DNA of 64,000 nucleotides from NCBI GenBank assembly GCA_017518255.1, contig JAFWVK010000103.1:1-64000 (forward strand), in the 5' to 3' direction. The stretch's first letter is position 1; every line of letters starts with the position of its first letter. Source of the DNA: Oscillospiraceae bacterium (GTDB lineage Bacteria; Bacillota; Clostridia; Oscillospirales; Ruminococcaceae). A model generated the notes under the pieces. That model had not been told where the DNA came from. It did not search any database and saw only the letters and a list, made by a program, of their open reading frames with translations. Both the position numbers and the translations under genes were made by a program. Positions 45,034-52,699 of this stretch are shown piece by piece.

Positions 45034-45240
45034 TTATTTTTCAATTACGATGGCACAATCCGGACACATCATTGCGCACATGGCACAGCCGATACATGCG
45101 CTGTCGTCCGTACAGTAAGCTGTAAAGACGCCTTCCTTGTTGCGCTTTTCGTGCTGAATTGCGACAATTTGCTTCGGACAGGCAGTCGTGCAAAGCTCAC
45201 AGCCCTTGCAGCGGTCGAAGATGACACTCATCTTTGCCAT
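45034..45240 (-). CDS. 4Fe-4S ferredoxin subunit of the 2-oxoacid oxidoreductase
   Basis: 68 residues beginning MAKMSVIFDRCKGC. Two [4Fe-4S] motifs are present: CKGCELCTTACP and CIGCAMCAMMCP. It is the first gene of the operon and carries electrons within the complex (VorD/KorD role). The start codon follows AAAGGA by 12 nt. The open frame continues upstream through the promoter repeats to 45618, but that extension is not coding (see rejected items). Confidence 0.92.
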   Translation of the reverse strand: MAKMSVIFDRCKGCELCTTACPKQIVAIQHEKRNKEGVFTAYCTDDSACIGCAMCAMMCPDCAIVIEK

Positions 45241-45321
45241 AAGTTTAACCATTCCTTTCTCTGATGGAATCTCAAGGCTTTGCAACCGGTCCGGCGGGAG
45301 CCAAAGAAAGCCTTCCTCATC

Positions 45322-45350
45322 ATTATAGCACATTATGCCGGAAAATTCAA
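45322..45350 (-). promoter_or_regulatory. Proximal oxidoreductase promoter (P1)
   Basis: TTGAAT at 45345-45350 and TATAAT at 45322-45327 on the minus strand, 17-bp spacer. Confidence 0.78.
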
Positions 45351-45417
45351 TGGGGTAAAAGGAAAAGATTTTTCCGGAAAGCTGCTTCGGAATTATCACG
45401 GAGCCGCGCACGGCGCG

Positions 45418-45446
45418 GTTATAGCACATTATGCCGGATAATTCAA
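45418..45446 (-). promoter_or_regulatory. Middle oxidoreductase promoter (P2)
   Basis: TTGAAT at 45441-45446 and TATAAC at 45418-45423, 17-bp spacer. The CCGCGC...GCGCGG palindrome begins at the -10 box and would cover the start site. Confidence 0.65.
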
Positions 45447-45513
45447 TGGGGTAAAAGGAAAAGATTTTTCCGGAAAGCTGCTTCGGAATTATCACGGAGC
45501 CGCGCACGGCGCG

Positions 45514-45542
45514 GTTATAGCACATTATGCCGGATAATTCAA
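45514..45542 (-). promoter_or_regulatory. Distal oxidoreductase promoter (P3)
   Basis: TTGAAT at 45537-45542 and TATAAC at 45514-45519, 17-bp spacer; same arrangement as P2. Confidence 0.65.
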
Positions 45543-45594
45543 TGGGGTAAAGGGAAAAGATTTTGCGTGCAGTACTTTGTCCGCCGGCAAACAG

Positions 45595-45629
45595 AAGCCG
45601 CCTGAGAACAAACTGCACTCAGGCGGCTT
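45595..45629 (-). terminator. Terminator of the GH25 gene
   Basis: AAGCCGCCTGAG pairs perfectly with CTCAGGCGGCTT around an 11-nt loop; CTGTTTG follows on the minus strand. It separates the GH25 gene from the promoter repeats. Confidence 0.8.
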
Positions 45630-45654
45630 TGCAGAACCGTCATCCCGTATCGGA

Positions 45655-47097
45655 TCAATACCCGTTCAGATGCTTGTTTTTGATGATTTCCGGATAATCC
45701 TTATAACAGTAATCCATATCGACATTCGCATTGATTCCGTCAATTTTGCCTTCCCATGAATACTGCCAGATACCGTATTTTCCCTTAAATGTCGGCTTGG
45801 AAACCTTGGTATGCGCACACCAGACATCAAAGCGCCTGAACACGGTATCATTGAGGTAATTGTTCAGGAAATTGGTAAAGCTGTATACCATCGCATAATA
45901 ACCGTGTTTTTCCAGCTCGTCACAGTACGCAATCACGATCTCGGAGGCTTCCTCCTTGGTCAGCTTCATCTGCTTTTCCGCTTCGATATCCAGCACGATC
46001 GGATACTCAAATTTTCTGTCGCCGAGCACCTGCATAAAGACATTTGCTTCAATGCGCGCATCCTCCGGCGTCATGGCATAGGAAAACCAGTATGCGCCGA
46101 CGGGAATACCGGCAGCCGTTGCCTTGTCGTAGTATTCCTCGAACATGGTATCCTTCTGTTTGAGATATTTTCCGTGTCCCGCACGGAGAATGATGAATTC
46201 AACATTCGGGTCTGCTGCAACCTTATCAAAGTCCACCTGACCCTGCCATGCAGAAATATCAATGCCCTTCCGGACAAAAGTTGTCGTGGTTTCTGCGGGT
46301 AATTCCGCGGGGATTGTTGTGGTTTCGGTCGTTTCCGTGACAGCGCACGCCGTTGTTTCGGTTGTCGTGCCGAAAGAGGTTTCCGCAGCAGTAGTTGTCT
46401 CTGTTGTAAGCAGCACAGTCTCTGTCACATACGGAGCCGTTGCGGTTGTACTCAGCCCGGTTATCACCGGCGGCTGCGGGTCTGCCGGACCGGAAAGCAG
46501 CGGAGTGACCGTGACTTTTCCGCGCTCAGTCAAAACAGGGATCGGCTTTTCCTCCGCATTCAGCAGGCTGACCTCGGAAATGCTGACCGGATAAGCCGTT
46601 CCCAAAGCCGCATCGGCAGGAACGAGGAATGTCATTCTGAACAGTGTGCCGTCGTCTGATGTAAGCAGATCGGGGTCGGCGGAAATACGGATGCTGTGCG
46701 TATCATAATCCGGTTCCGCCGTCAGTACATTGACGAGTTCCTCTCCGAACTCGACGAACGGATCTCCCGTCTCCGATTCATACGGAAGAAGCCCGCTGTC
46801 ATATTCGACAGTCATTTCAATATCCGAGCATCCGGGATTTCCGCTGATATCAACGCAGACAACCGCTTGCGTACCGGGTGCCGCCGATGTTTCGGAAACG
46901 CTGATGCTGACCGGTGCTTTCTCTGTCACGAGCGCGCGCTTTGACAGGACATAATCAAACACGTCCACAACTCCGTCGCCGTTCAGATCCGCTGATAATG
47001 CTTCCTCTGTCTGGGCGGAGACCGGAGATGACACCGCTGATAAGGAAATCAGGACGGAAAGGCATCCGGCGAGAAGCCTTTTCGCACGAGTATACAT
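45655..47097 (-). CDS. Exported GH25 lysozyme with dockerin-like and cohesin-like modules
   Basis: 480 residues. Signal peptide about 1-28. Residues 37-57 are one dockerin-type calcium repeat (DLNGDGVVDVFDYVLSKRAL). Residues about 62-205 look like a cohesin-type beta domain (PVSISVSETSAAPGTQAVV, then SDIEMTVEYDSGLLPYE). A Thr-rich linker follows to about 272, then a GH25 catalytic domain with GIDISAWQGQVDFDKV and the acidic pair in VLDIEAEK. GH25 enzymes cleave the MurNAc-GlcNAc bond of peptidoglycan. Only half a dockerin is present. The promoter lies at 47188-47216. Confidence 0.85.
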   Translation of the reverse strand: MYTRAKRLLAGCLSVLISLSAVSSPVSAQTEEALSADLNGDGVVDVFDYVLSKRALVTEKAPVSISVSETSAAPGTQAVVCVDISGNPGCSDIEMTVEYDSGLLPYESETGDPFVEFGEELVNVLTAEPDYDTHSIRISADPDLLTSDDGTLFRMTFLVPADAALGTAYPVSISEVSLLNAEEKPIPVLTERGKVTVTPLLSGPADPQPPVITGLSTTATAPYVTETVLLTTETTTAAETSFGTTTETTACAVTETTETTTIPAELPAETTTTFVRKGIDISAWQGQVDFDKVAADPNVEFIILRAGHGKYLKQKDTMFEEYYDKATAAGIPVGAYWFSYAMTPEDARIEANVFMQVLGDRKFEYPIVLDIEAEKQMKLTKEEASEIVIAYCDELEKHGYYAMVYSFTNFLNNYLNDTVFRRFDVWCAHTKVSKPTFKGKYGIWQYSWEGKIDGINANVDMDYCYKDYPEIIKNKHLNGY

Positions 47098-47187
47098 TGT
47101 AAATCCTCCCTAAAATCAAATCGCATGATACGCGGGAAGCTCCTTCCTAATTGTTAAATCAACCAATTACTTTTCTATCTGTTTTCA

Positions 47188-47216
47188 TTTTACCATAACA
47201 TTTGCTTAATTTCAAG
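47188..47216 (-). promoter_or_regulatory. Promoter of the GH25 gene
   Basis: TTGAAA at 47211-47216 and TAAAAT at 47188-47193 on the minus strand, 17-bp spacer, TG extension. Confidence 0.65.
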
Positions 47217-47324
47217 GGATTCGGGCAAATCCGCTCCGGAATTCTAACTTTCGCGCAAAATTCTTAATATGCTCGAAAAACATCTGTTGATTTTAACGAA
47301 TTTTAGCTTTTTGCAAATGCACAC

Positions 47325-47353
47325 TTGACTTTTTCGGGGGTTTGCTGTATAAT
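47325..47353 (+). promoter_or_regulatory. Promoter of tRNA-Thr
   Basis: TTGACT at 47325-47330 and TATAAT at 47348-47353, 17-bp spacer, 43 bp before the tRNA. Confidence 0.85.
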
Positions 47354-47396
47354 AATAAAGCGTCCACGGTGTTCAGCCGTAAACGCACGGAAATAT

Positions 47397-47469
47397 GCTG
47401 TTTTAGCTCAGTAGGTAGAGCACATCCTTGGTAAGGATGAGGTCGCTGGTTCGACTCCAGTAAACAGCT
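47397..47469 (+). tRNA. tRNA-Thr (anticodon GGT)
   Basis: 73 nt. Acceptor stem GCTGTTT/AAACAGC is perfect. The anticodon loop TTGGTAA is flanked by CATCC/GGATG, and the T arm is CTGGTTCGACTCCAG. The discriminator is T and CCA is not encoded. Confidence 0.95.
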
Positions 47470-47476
47470 CTTTCAA

Positions 47477-47505
47477 AAAGGCCGGTACAAATGTACCGGT
47501 CTTTT
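47477..47505 (+). terminator. Terminator of tRNA-Thr
   Basis: AAAGGCCGGTAC pairs with GTACCGGTCTTT (one G.T) around a short loop, followed by TTGTG. Confidence 0.85.
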
Positions 47506-47534
47506 TGTGTTTATGTATCTATCTGTATGATACA

Positions 47535-47561
47535 ATGAGCCTGCCGGACCGGCAGGCTCAT
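47535..47561 (-). terminator. Terminator of the tautomerase gene
   Basis: ATGAGCCTGCCGG pairs with CCGGCAGGCTCAT; TTGTATC follows on the minus strand. Confidence 0.65.
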
Positions 47562-47568
47562 CATTCTG

Positions 47569-47802
47569 TTATGCTTCAAACTGCTGTTTGCCTTCGAGAA
47601 TCAGCATTTTATCCGACTGCGGGTCAATTTCCTGCTCCTTGACGGTTTTCTGCCAGTCCTCCGGCTCATAGGATTCGATTTTCACGGTCACGGCAGAGCG
47701 CGGACAGCCCCATTTCTCCGTAAAAACGCGGGTAATCGCCTCCGCGACATCCTGCTGAATCTCCTTTTCCTTCGGATAAGCCTTTACAACAATATACGGC
47801 AT
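47569..47802 (-). CDS. 4-oxalocrotonate tautomerase family protein
   Basis: 77 residues starting MPYIVVKAYP. The ATG at 47802 puts proline directly after Met, as needed for the catalytic Pro1 once Met is removed; it is preceded by AAAGGAAG. The small beta-alpha-beta unit is typical of the family. The substrate is unknown; many such proteins are promiscuous keto-enol tautomerases. It follows the MurL-like gene by about 20 nt and is probably in its operon. Confidence 0.82.
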   Translation of the reverse strand: MPYIVVKAYPKEKEIQQDVAEAITRVFTEKWGCPRSAVTVKIESYEPEDWQKTVKEQEIDPQSDKMLILEGKQQFEA

Positions 47803-47823
47803 ATGCATTCTTCCTTTCTGTTA

Positions 47824-49188
47824 TTATTGAGCAAACGCATCCACGCATTCGCGGTGAACCAGTTCTGCCAGCTCCTGCGGCAGGCTGTGCCTGCTGTCCC
47901 ATTCCCCGCCGAAAGAACTTGCCTGCGGGGCATACTGCGCATACAGCGGCGAATCCTTATATTCCTGCAAAAGCAGCGGGAGTGTCTCTCCGCGCATCTC
48001 AGCTCCTGCAATCGCCTGACAGAGCGAGAGATTCACCTCATGGCGGCTGCCGACACACTCAAAAGGCTTATTCGGCAGCGCACCGCAGAGTTCCTGCAAA
48101 ACCGGACGCATCTCCGGCAGATTGAAAAGATCGGACGAAAGCAGCCGTCTGATCTCCGCATAGGGCAGAAACGGCGAAAGGATCACCGCAACAAACAGGC
48201 ATTTCGCACAGTGTCCGCACCAACGGTCCTGCTTGGCACCTGCATTGCAGCTCCGGAATATTTCATGATATGCAGTCGGGAGCGATGCAAAATAACGTGC
48301 AATCTGGTATTCCGTCAGCGGTCTGAGCAGACTGAAATACCGGATGCCGGTTCTGAGATAATCCCGCTCATATGCGAAGAAATCCTGCTCAAACCGATAA
48401 CTCTTGGAATACTGATGATTGACCTCCGCCTCCGAAACCGTCGATTCACTGGCAGAGGATTCATTGGAGAGAATCACGCTTTGCAGACCGTACAGATACG
48501 CCGTCAGCACCGAAGAAAACGCAACAATCGCGGAAAACGGCGTATGGCCGTTAAGAAAGCCCTTTGCATTCAGCTCCAGCATGTTTTTGTCGAGTGTGCG
48601 CTTCGGCTCCAGAATCCGTCCCTTCGGAATGCCTGCCAGCAGTGCCGCTTTCTCAGAGGAATCGCGGTGATTGATCTGGTAGGCATATGCATCGCACAGC
48701 TGCTCTTTCAGCAGATTCAGCGTCACGATTGAATCCTTGCCGCCGCCGACCGGAATCAGCTTCCCCGAAAGCTTTTTTTCAGCCGGTACATCCGGCAGCG
48801 GCTCTGTTCCGCCCTCCAGTGTCATGAAGCTTTCAAAATCGGTTTCGATTCCGTTTCGGTAGAAGAATTCGCCGAGCCCGCCGAAATAAAGCCGCTTCCA
48901 CCATTCCGCCTGCTCAGGCGTAATCTGACGGCAAAGCCGCACCGCCGGAGAGCAGGTAATCTTCCAGTAGCTGACCAGTTCCGCCATGCCAAGCGAAAAA
49001 ATCAGGCGGCTGAGTGCGGAGTCATGCAGTTCCGGCAGGGCGCAGGGAATCTCCCAGCGCGGTGCAAATCCGCAGAGCCCCGGTATTTCAAAATAATACG
49101 TGAGAATCAGGCTTCCGTCTGTGTATTCCGTCCGGAAATCCCGGAACAGAAATTCCGGATACCGTTCCCGCAGTTCCGAAAATGTCAT
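47824..49188 (-). CDS. murL: MurL-like UDP-MurNAc-L-Ala-L-Glu epimerase
   Basis: 454 residues from ATG 9 nt after AAAAGGAA; a TTG two codons upstream is less likely. KLIPVGGGKDSIVTL (GGGKDS at 148-153) is the ATP pyrophosphatase-like P loop of this family. YFGGLGEFFYRNGI precedes it, and FLNGHTPFSAIVAFSS and CNAGAKQDRWCGHCAKC follow. The closest match in my memory is MurL of Xanthomonas, which inverts the terminal L-Glu of UDP-MurNAc-L-Ala-L-Glu to D-Glu in an ATP-dependent way. It is cytoplasmic. The alternative is another PP-loop enzyme. Confidence 0.65.
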   Translation of the reverse strand: MTFSELRERYPEFLFRDFRTEYTDGSLILTYYFEIPGLCGFAPRWEIPCALPELHDSALSRLIFSLGMAELVSYWKITCSPAVRLCRQITPEQAEWWKRLYFGGLGEFFYRNGIETDFESFMTLEGGTEPLPDVPAEKKLSGKLIPVGGGKDSIVTLNLLKEQLCDAYAYQINHRDSSEKAALLAGIPKGRILEPKRTLDKNMLELNAKGFLNGHTPFSAIVAFSSVLTAYLYGLQSVILSNESSASESTVSEAEVNHQYSKSYRFEQDFFAYERDYLRTGIRYFSLLRPLTEYQIARYFASLPTAYHEIFRSCNAGAKQDRWCGHCAKCLFVAVILSPFLPYAEIRRLLSSDLFNLPEMRPVLQELCGALPNKPFECVGSRHEVNLSLCQAIAGAEMRGETLPLLLQEYKDSPLYAQYAPQASSFGGEWDSRHSLPQELAELVHRECVDAFAQ

Positions 49189-49270
49189 GGGCAACCGTTC
49201 CTTTTCCCTGAGATGAACGGAATGCGAAATACGGCAGTCTGTACCGCATTCCGCATTCTCCGTATGATGA

Positions 49271-50218
49271 TTATTTGGATTTCACAGCTTCTCTGACGAC
49301 CTCCGCAATATGCTCCGCAGAAAGGCCGAACTGTTTCAGCAAATCAAGCGCCGGACCGGAATGCCCGAAGATGTCGTTGACGCCGATTCTGCGAACCGGA
49401 ACCGGATATGCCTCGCTGACAGCCTCCGCCACGGCAGAGCCGAGACCGCCGATTACGCTGTGCTCCTCTGCGGTCACAATAGAACCGGTTTCACGCGCCG
49501 CCTGCACAATCAGTTCCTGATCAAGCGGCTTGATCGTGTGGATATTGATGACGCGGACGGAAATTCCCTCTCCCGCCAGAGTATCGGCAGCAATCAGTGC
49601 TTCATTGACCATCAGACCGGTTGCAATGACAGTCACATCGCTGCCGCTGCGCAGCGTCACGCCCTTGCCCAGCTCAAATTTGTAGGTTGCCGGGTCATTG
49701 ATTACCGGAACAGCCAGTCTGCCGAACCGGCAGTAAACCGGACCGTCATGCTGTACGGCTGCTTCGACCGCAGCCTTTGCCTCAATATCATCCGCCGGAT
49801 TGATCACAACCATGCCCGGAATGGTTCGCATCAGCGCGATATCTTCACAGCACTGGTGTGTTGCACCGTCCTCGCCGACGGAGATTCCGGCATGTGTTGC
49901 GCCGATTTTGACGTTCAGATGCGGATAGCCGATGCTGTTGCGGACAATCTCATATGCTCTGCCCGCCGCAAACATCGCAAAGGAGGAGGCAAACGGAATC
50001 ATGCCTGCTGCGGCAAGCCCCGCTGCAACGCCCATCATATTCGCCTCGGCAATTCCGCAGTCATAGAAACGGTCGGCATAGGCCTTCTTAAAGATTCCGG
50101 TTTTGGTTGCAGCGGCAAGGTCTGCATCCAGAACGACCAGATTATCGTATTTTTCGGCGAGTGCAACGAGTGCTTCGCCGTAACTTTCGCGCGTTGCTTT
50201 TTTAATTGTATCGCCCAT
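49271..50218 (-). CDS. Transketolase, C-terminal subunit
   Basis: 315 residues covering the pyrimidine-binding and C-terminal domains. AEANMMGVAAGLAAAG and GATHQCCEDIALMRTIPGM are clear, and AEEHSVIGGLGSAV begins the C-terminal domain. It pairs with the N-terminal subunit encoded 3 nt upstream. Split transketolases are usual in Clostridia. The pair interconverts pentose-phosphate pathway sugars using TPP. Confidence 0.93.
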   Translation of the reverse strand: MGDTIKKATRESYGEALVALAEKYDNLVVLDADLAAATKTGIFKKAYADRFYDCGIAEANMMGVAAGLAAAGMIPFASSFAMFAAGRAYEIVRNSIGYPHLNVKIGATHAGISVGEDGATHQCCEDIALMRTIPGMVVINPADDIEAKAAVEAAVQHDGPVYCRFGRLAVPVINDPATYKFELGKGVTLRSGSDVTVIATGLMVNEALIAADTLAGEGISVRVINIHTIKPLDQELIVQAARETGSIVTAEEHSVIGGLGSAVAEAVSEAYPVPVRRIGVNDIFGHSGPALDLLKQFGLSAEHIAEVVREAVKSK

Positions 50219-50221
50219 TGC

Positions 50222-51061
50222 TTACGCCTCCAATCTTTCCAGAGCAGCTTTCAGCTCAGCCGCTGCTTTTTCGTACTGCTCGGTATTCGGAGCAGTACCG
50301 TGCCAGCCGACCTGATCCTCCATAAAGGAAACGCCCTTGCCCTTGATGCTGTGCTGAATGATTGCAACGGGCTTTCCGCTGACCTGCTCCGCCTCGCGGA
50401 AGGCGCGGTCAATATCGTCAAAATCATGTGCGTTCATCTCAATCACATGCCAGCCGAATGCACGGAACTTTTCCGGAATCGGCTCCGGCGAGCAGACCTC
50501 GGAAAGTCTGCCGTCAATCTGAAGGCCGTTGTTGTCAATGATTGCCGTAAGGTTATCGAGCCCGTAGTGCGAGGCAAACATTGCCGCCTCCCAGACCTGC
50601 CCCTCTTCGATTTCGCCGTCTCCGAGAATGGTATATACATGATAGCTGTCATTCCGGTGCTTTCCGGCAAGCGCCATCCCGCACGCTGCGGAGATGCCCT
50701 GTCCGAGAGAGCCGCTGCTCATATCAACGCCCGGAATCGAAATGCAGGGATGCCCTTGCAGCATAGCGCCGATATGACGGAGCGTCTTCATCTCCTCCAT
50801 CGGGAAGAAGCCGCGCTCTGCCAGTGTAGCATAAAGCGCCGGTGCCGTATGTCCCTTTGAGAGAACCAGTCGGTCACGCTCTGCAAAATCCGGCTGTTCC
50901 GGATAAACGTGCATTCTGGTAAAATACAGATATGTCAGTACATCCGCGATGGAGAGGGAGCCGCCCGGATGTCCGGACTTTGCGCAGTAGACGCCCTCAA
51001 TGATGCCCATACGAATACGGGCTGCATGAATCTGGAGTTGCTTTTTCAGCATTTCATCCAT
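50222..51061 (-). CDS. Transketolase, N-terminal (TPP-binding) subunit
   Basis: 279 residues from MDEMLKKQLQ, an ATG 9 nt after AAAGGAAG; the open frame to 51229 runs into the promoter repeat and is not used. SGHPGGSLSIAD, GHTAPALYATLAERG and the TPP motif LGDGEIEEGQVWEAAMFA with DNNGLQIDG are present. Transcription comes from the duplicated promoters at 51105 and 51201. Confidence 0.94.
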   Translation of the reverse strand: MDEMLKKQLQIHAARIRMGIIEGVYCAKSGHPGGSLSIADVLTYLYFTRMHVYPEQPDFAERDRLVLSKGHTAPALYATLAERGFFPMEEMKTLRHIGAMLQGHPCISIPGVDMSSGSLGQGISAACGMALAGKHRNDSYHVYTILGDGEIEEGQVWEAAMFASHYGLDNLTAIIDNNGLQIDGRLSEVCSPEPIPEKFRAFGWHVIEMNAHDFDDIDRAFREAEQVSGKPVAIIQHSIKGKGVSFMEDQVGWHGTAPNTEQYEKAAAELKAALERLEA

Positions 51062-51104
51062 TTCGATTTTCTTCCTTTCTGTGCAGCTGCACCCATCTGA
51101 TCCT

Positions 51105-51133
51105 ATTATAGCACAATTTACCGGAAAATGCAA
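51105..51133 (-). promoter_or_regulatory. Proximal transketolase promoter
   Basis: TTGCAT at 51128-51133 and TATAAT at 51105-51110 on the minus strand, 17-bp spacer. Confidence 0.75.
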
Positions 51134-51200
51134 TGGGGAAGAAGGAGAAAAAGCCTCCGCCCGGAACTGCCGGGGGCTGTCCCGGAGCCGCGCACGGCGC

Positions 51201-51229
51201 GGTATAACACAATTTACCGGAAAATGCAA
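51201..51229 (-). promoter_or_regulatory. Distal transketolase promoter
   Basis: TTGCAT at 51224-51229 and TATACC at 51201-51206, 17-bp spacer, adjoining the palindrome. Confidence 0.6.
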
Positions 51230-51288
51230 TGGGAAAGAAGGAAAAAGATTCCGGAAAAAGACTTTTTCCGAAAAATGCCGTTTCGCTC

Positions 51289-51317
51289 TTGCATCTTTTC
51301 TGAAAATATGGTATAAT
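51289..51317 (+). promoter_or_regulatory. Promoter of glyA
   Basis: TTGCAT at 51289-51294 and TATAAT at 51312-51317 with 17-bp spacer and TG extension. The leader is about 45 nt, too short for a glycine or other riboswitch. Confidence 0.78.
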
Positions 51318-51369
51318 ATGTGTATCTGCCCGTTTTCAGGGAGGAAAAACCGGAAAGGATGAAAAAAAC

Positions 51370-52623
51370 ATGTTCAATGATTTAATGGATACGATCGGCT
51401 ATGTCGCAAAATGCGATCCGGCGGTCGGTGAGGCAATGCAGAAGGAACTGGCAAGACAGCGCCGCAATCTGGAACTGATCGCAAGCGAAAACATTGTTTC
51501 GCCGGCTGTTATGGCTGCAATGGGCTCTGTCCTGACCAACAAGTACGCTGAGGGCTACCCCGGAAAGCGCTACTACGGCGGCTGCGAATGCGTTGATATT
51601 GTCGAGGAAATCGCAATTGAGCGTGCAAAGGAGCTGTTCGGTGCAAAGTTCGCCAATGTTCAGGCGCATTCCGGTGCACAGGCAAATACCGCTGTTTATT
51701 TTGCACTGCTCCAGCCCGGTGATACCGTTCTCGGCATGAGCCTTGCACACGGCGGACATCTGACGCACGGCTCTCCGGTCAATCTGTCCGGCAAATACTT
51801 CAACTTCATCTCCTACGGTCTCGGCGATGATGAGTACATCGACTACGATGCCGTAGAAAAGCTTGCAAAGGAACATCAGCCCAAGCTGATTGTGGCAGGT
51901 GCTTCCGCTTATCCGCGTGCCATTGATTTCAAACGCCTTGCCGATATCGCGCACGGTGTCGGCGCACTGCTGATGGTCGATATGGCACACATTGCCGGTC
52001 TGGTCGCAGCAGGTCTGCATCAGTCTCCGGTCGGTCTGGCGGATGTCGTCACCACGACAACGCACAAAACGCTCCGCGGTCCGCGCGGCGGTCTGATTCT
52101 CACCAATGACGAGGAGCTGGCAAAGAAGATCAACAAGGCAATCTTCCCCGGCATTCAGGGCGGTCCGCTCATGCATGTCATCGCCGGCAAGGCAGTCTGC
52201 TTCGGTGAAGCGCTCAAGCCGGAATTCAAAGCTTACGCAAAACAGATTGTCGATAATGCACAGGCACTTGCAAAAGGACTGCTTGACCGCGGCTTCGATC
52301 TGGTTTCCGGCGGCACGGACAATCACCTGATGCTCGTCGATCTCCGCCCGGTTCACATCACCGGTAAGGAAATGGAGCACCGTCTGGATGAAGTCTACAT
52401 CACGGTCAACAAGAATGCGATTCCGAACGACCCGGAGAAGCCGATGGTCACCAGCGGCATCCGCGTCGGTACGCCTGCCGTCACCAGCCGCGGTCTTGTT
52501 ACCGAGGATATGGAAAAGATCGCAGAATATATGTATCTGACCGCAACACAGTTTGACACCAAGGCGGACGAGATTCGCGAGGGTGTCTGCGCACTCTGCG
52601 CCAAGTATCCGCTCTACGAATAA
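51370..52623 (+). CDS. glyA: Serine hydroxymethyltransferase
   Basis: 417 residues, full length. The N-terminal [11 protein letters not shown], the PLP lysine in [15 protein letters not shown] and the C-terminal [12 protein letters not shown] are intact. It transfers the serine hydroxymethyl group to tetrahydrofolate, giving glycine and methylene-THF. Its own promoter and terminator make it monocistronic. Confidence 0.97.
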   Translation: MFNDLMDTIGYVAKCDPAVGEAMQKELARQRRNLELIASENIVSPAVMAAMGSVLTNKYAEGYPGKRYYGGCECVDIVEEIAIERAKELFGAKFANVQAHSGAQANTAVYFALLQPGDTVLGMSLAHGGHLTHGSPVNLSGKYFNFISYGLGDDEYIDYDAVEKLAKEHQPKLIVAGASAYPRAIDFKRLADIAHGVGALLMVDMAHIAGLVAAGLHQSPVGLADVVTTTTHKTLRGPRGGLILTNDEELAKKINKAIFPGIQGGPLMHVIAGKAVCFGEALKPEFKAYAKQIVDNAQALAKGLLDRGFDLVSGGTDNHLMLVDLRPVHITGKEMEHRLDEVYITVNKNAIPNDPEKPMVTSGIRVGTPAVTSRGLVTEDMEKIAEYMYLTATQFDTKADEIREGVCALCAKYPLYE

Positions 52624-52645
52624 TTCGCAGATCAATCAGATTCAG

Positions 52646-52675
52646 CAAAGCAGGACAGTTCGCTGTCCTGCTTTG
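52646..52675 (+). terminator. Terminator of glyA
   Basis: CAAAGCAGGACAG pairs perfectly with CTGTCCTGCTTTG around TTCG; GTATGTTTT follows. Confidence 0.82.
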
Positions 52676-52699
52676 GTATGTTTTAAGAAGGAATGACAT

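Larger units (their letters stand above)
45322..45563. repeat. 96-bp tandem repeat carrying promoters, 2.5 copies
   Basis: The unit starting at TATAGCACA recurs at 45324, 45420 and 45516, exactly 96 bp apart, with very few differences. Each copy includes a minus-strand promoter and, between copies, the inverted repeat CCGCGCACGGCGCGG. A homologous 96-bp unit is present at 51105-51229. It lies upstream of the oxidoreductase operon. Confidence 0.92.
51105..51229. repeat. 96-bp promoter repeat upstream of transketolase
   Basis: TATAGCACAATTTACCGG at 51107 and TATAACACAATTTACCGG at 51203 are 96 bp apart and head two promoter copies. CCGCGCACGGCGCGG lies between them. Order, length and palindrome are the same as in the oxidoreductase repeat at 45322-45563, while the segment just before the palindrome differs. 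Confidence 0.9.

Noticed and set aside
45322..45563. CRISPR-like array
   Set aside because: Units are 96 bp, contiguous and contain promoters; there are no unique spacers or cas genes.
45241..45618. N-terminal extension of the ferredoxin subunit containing a repeated 32-residue sequence
   Set aside because: The repeated peptide is just the translation of the 96-bp promoter repeats; the real ATG, with two cluster motifs right after it, is at 45240.
49219..49254. GGAATGCG...CGCATTCC inverted repeat after the transketolase genes
   Set aside because: Long loop and no T tract; too weak to call a terminator.
51062..51229. N-terminal extension of transketolase subunit N
   Set aside because: It too is a reading of the promoter repeat; the ATG at 51061 has a ribosome binding site and gives the family start.
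51318..51369. Glycine or folate riboswitch before glyA
   Set aside because: Only about 45 nt separate the predicted start site and the start codon.
51382..52635. 417-codon minus-strand frame opposite glyA
   Set aside because: Antisense shadow of the same length as glyA; codon bias and motifs belong to glyA.
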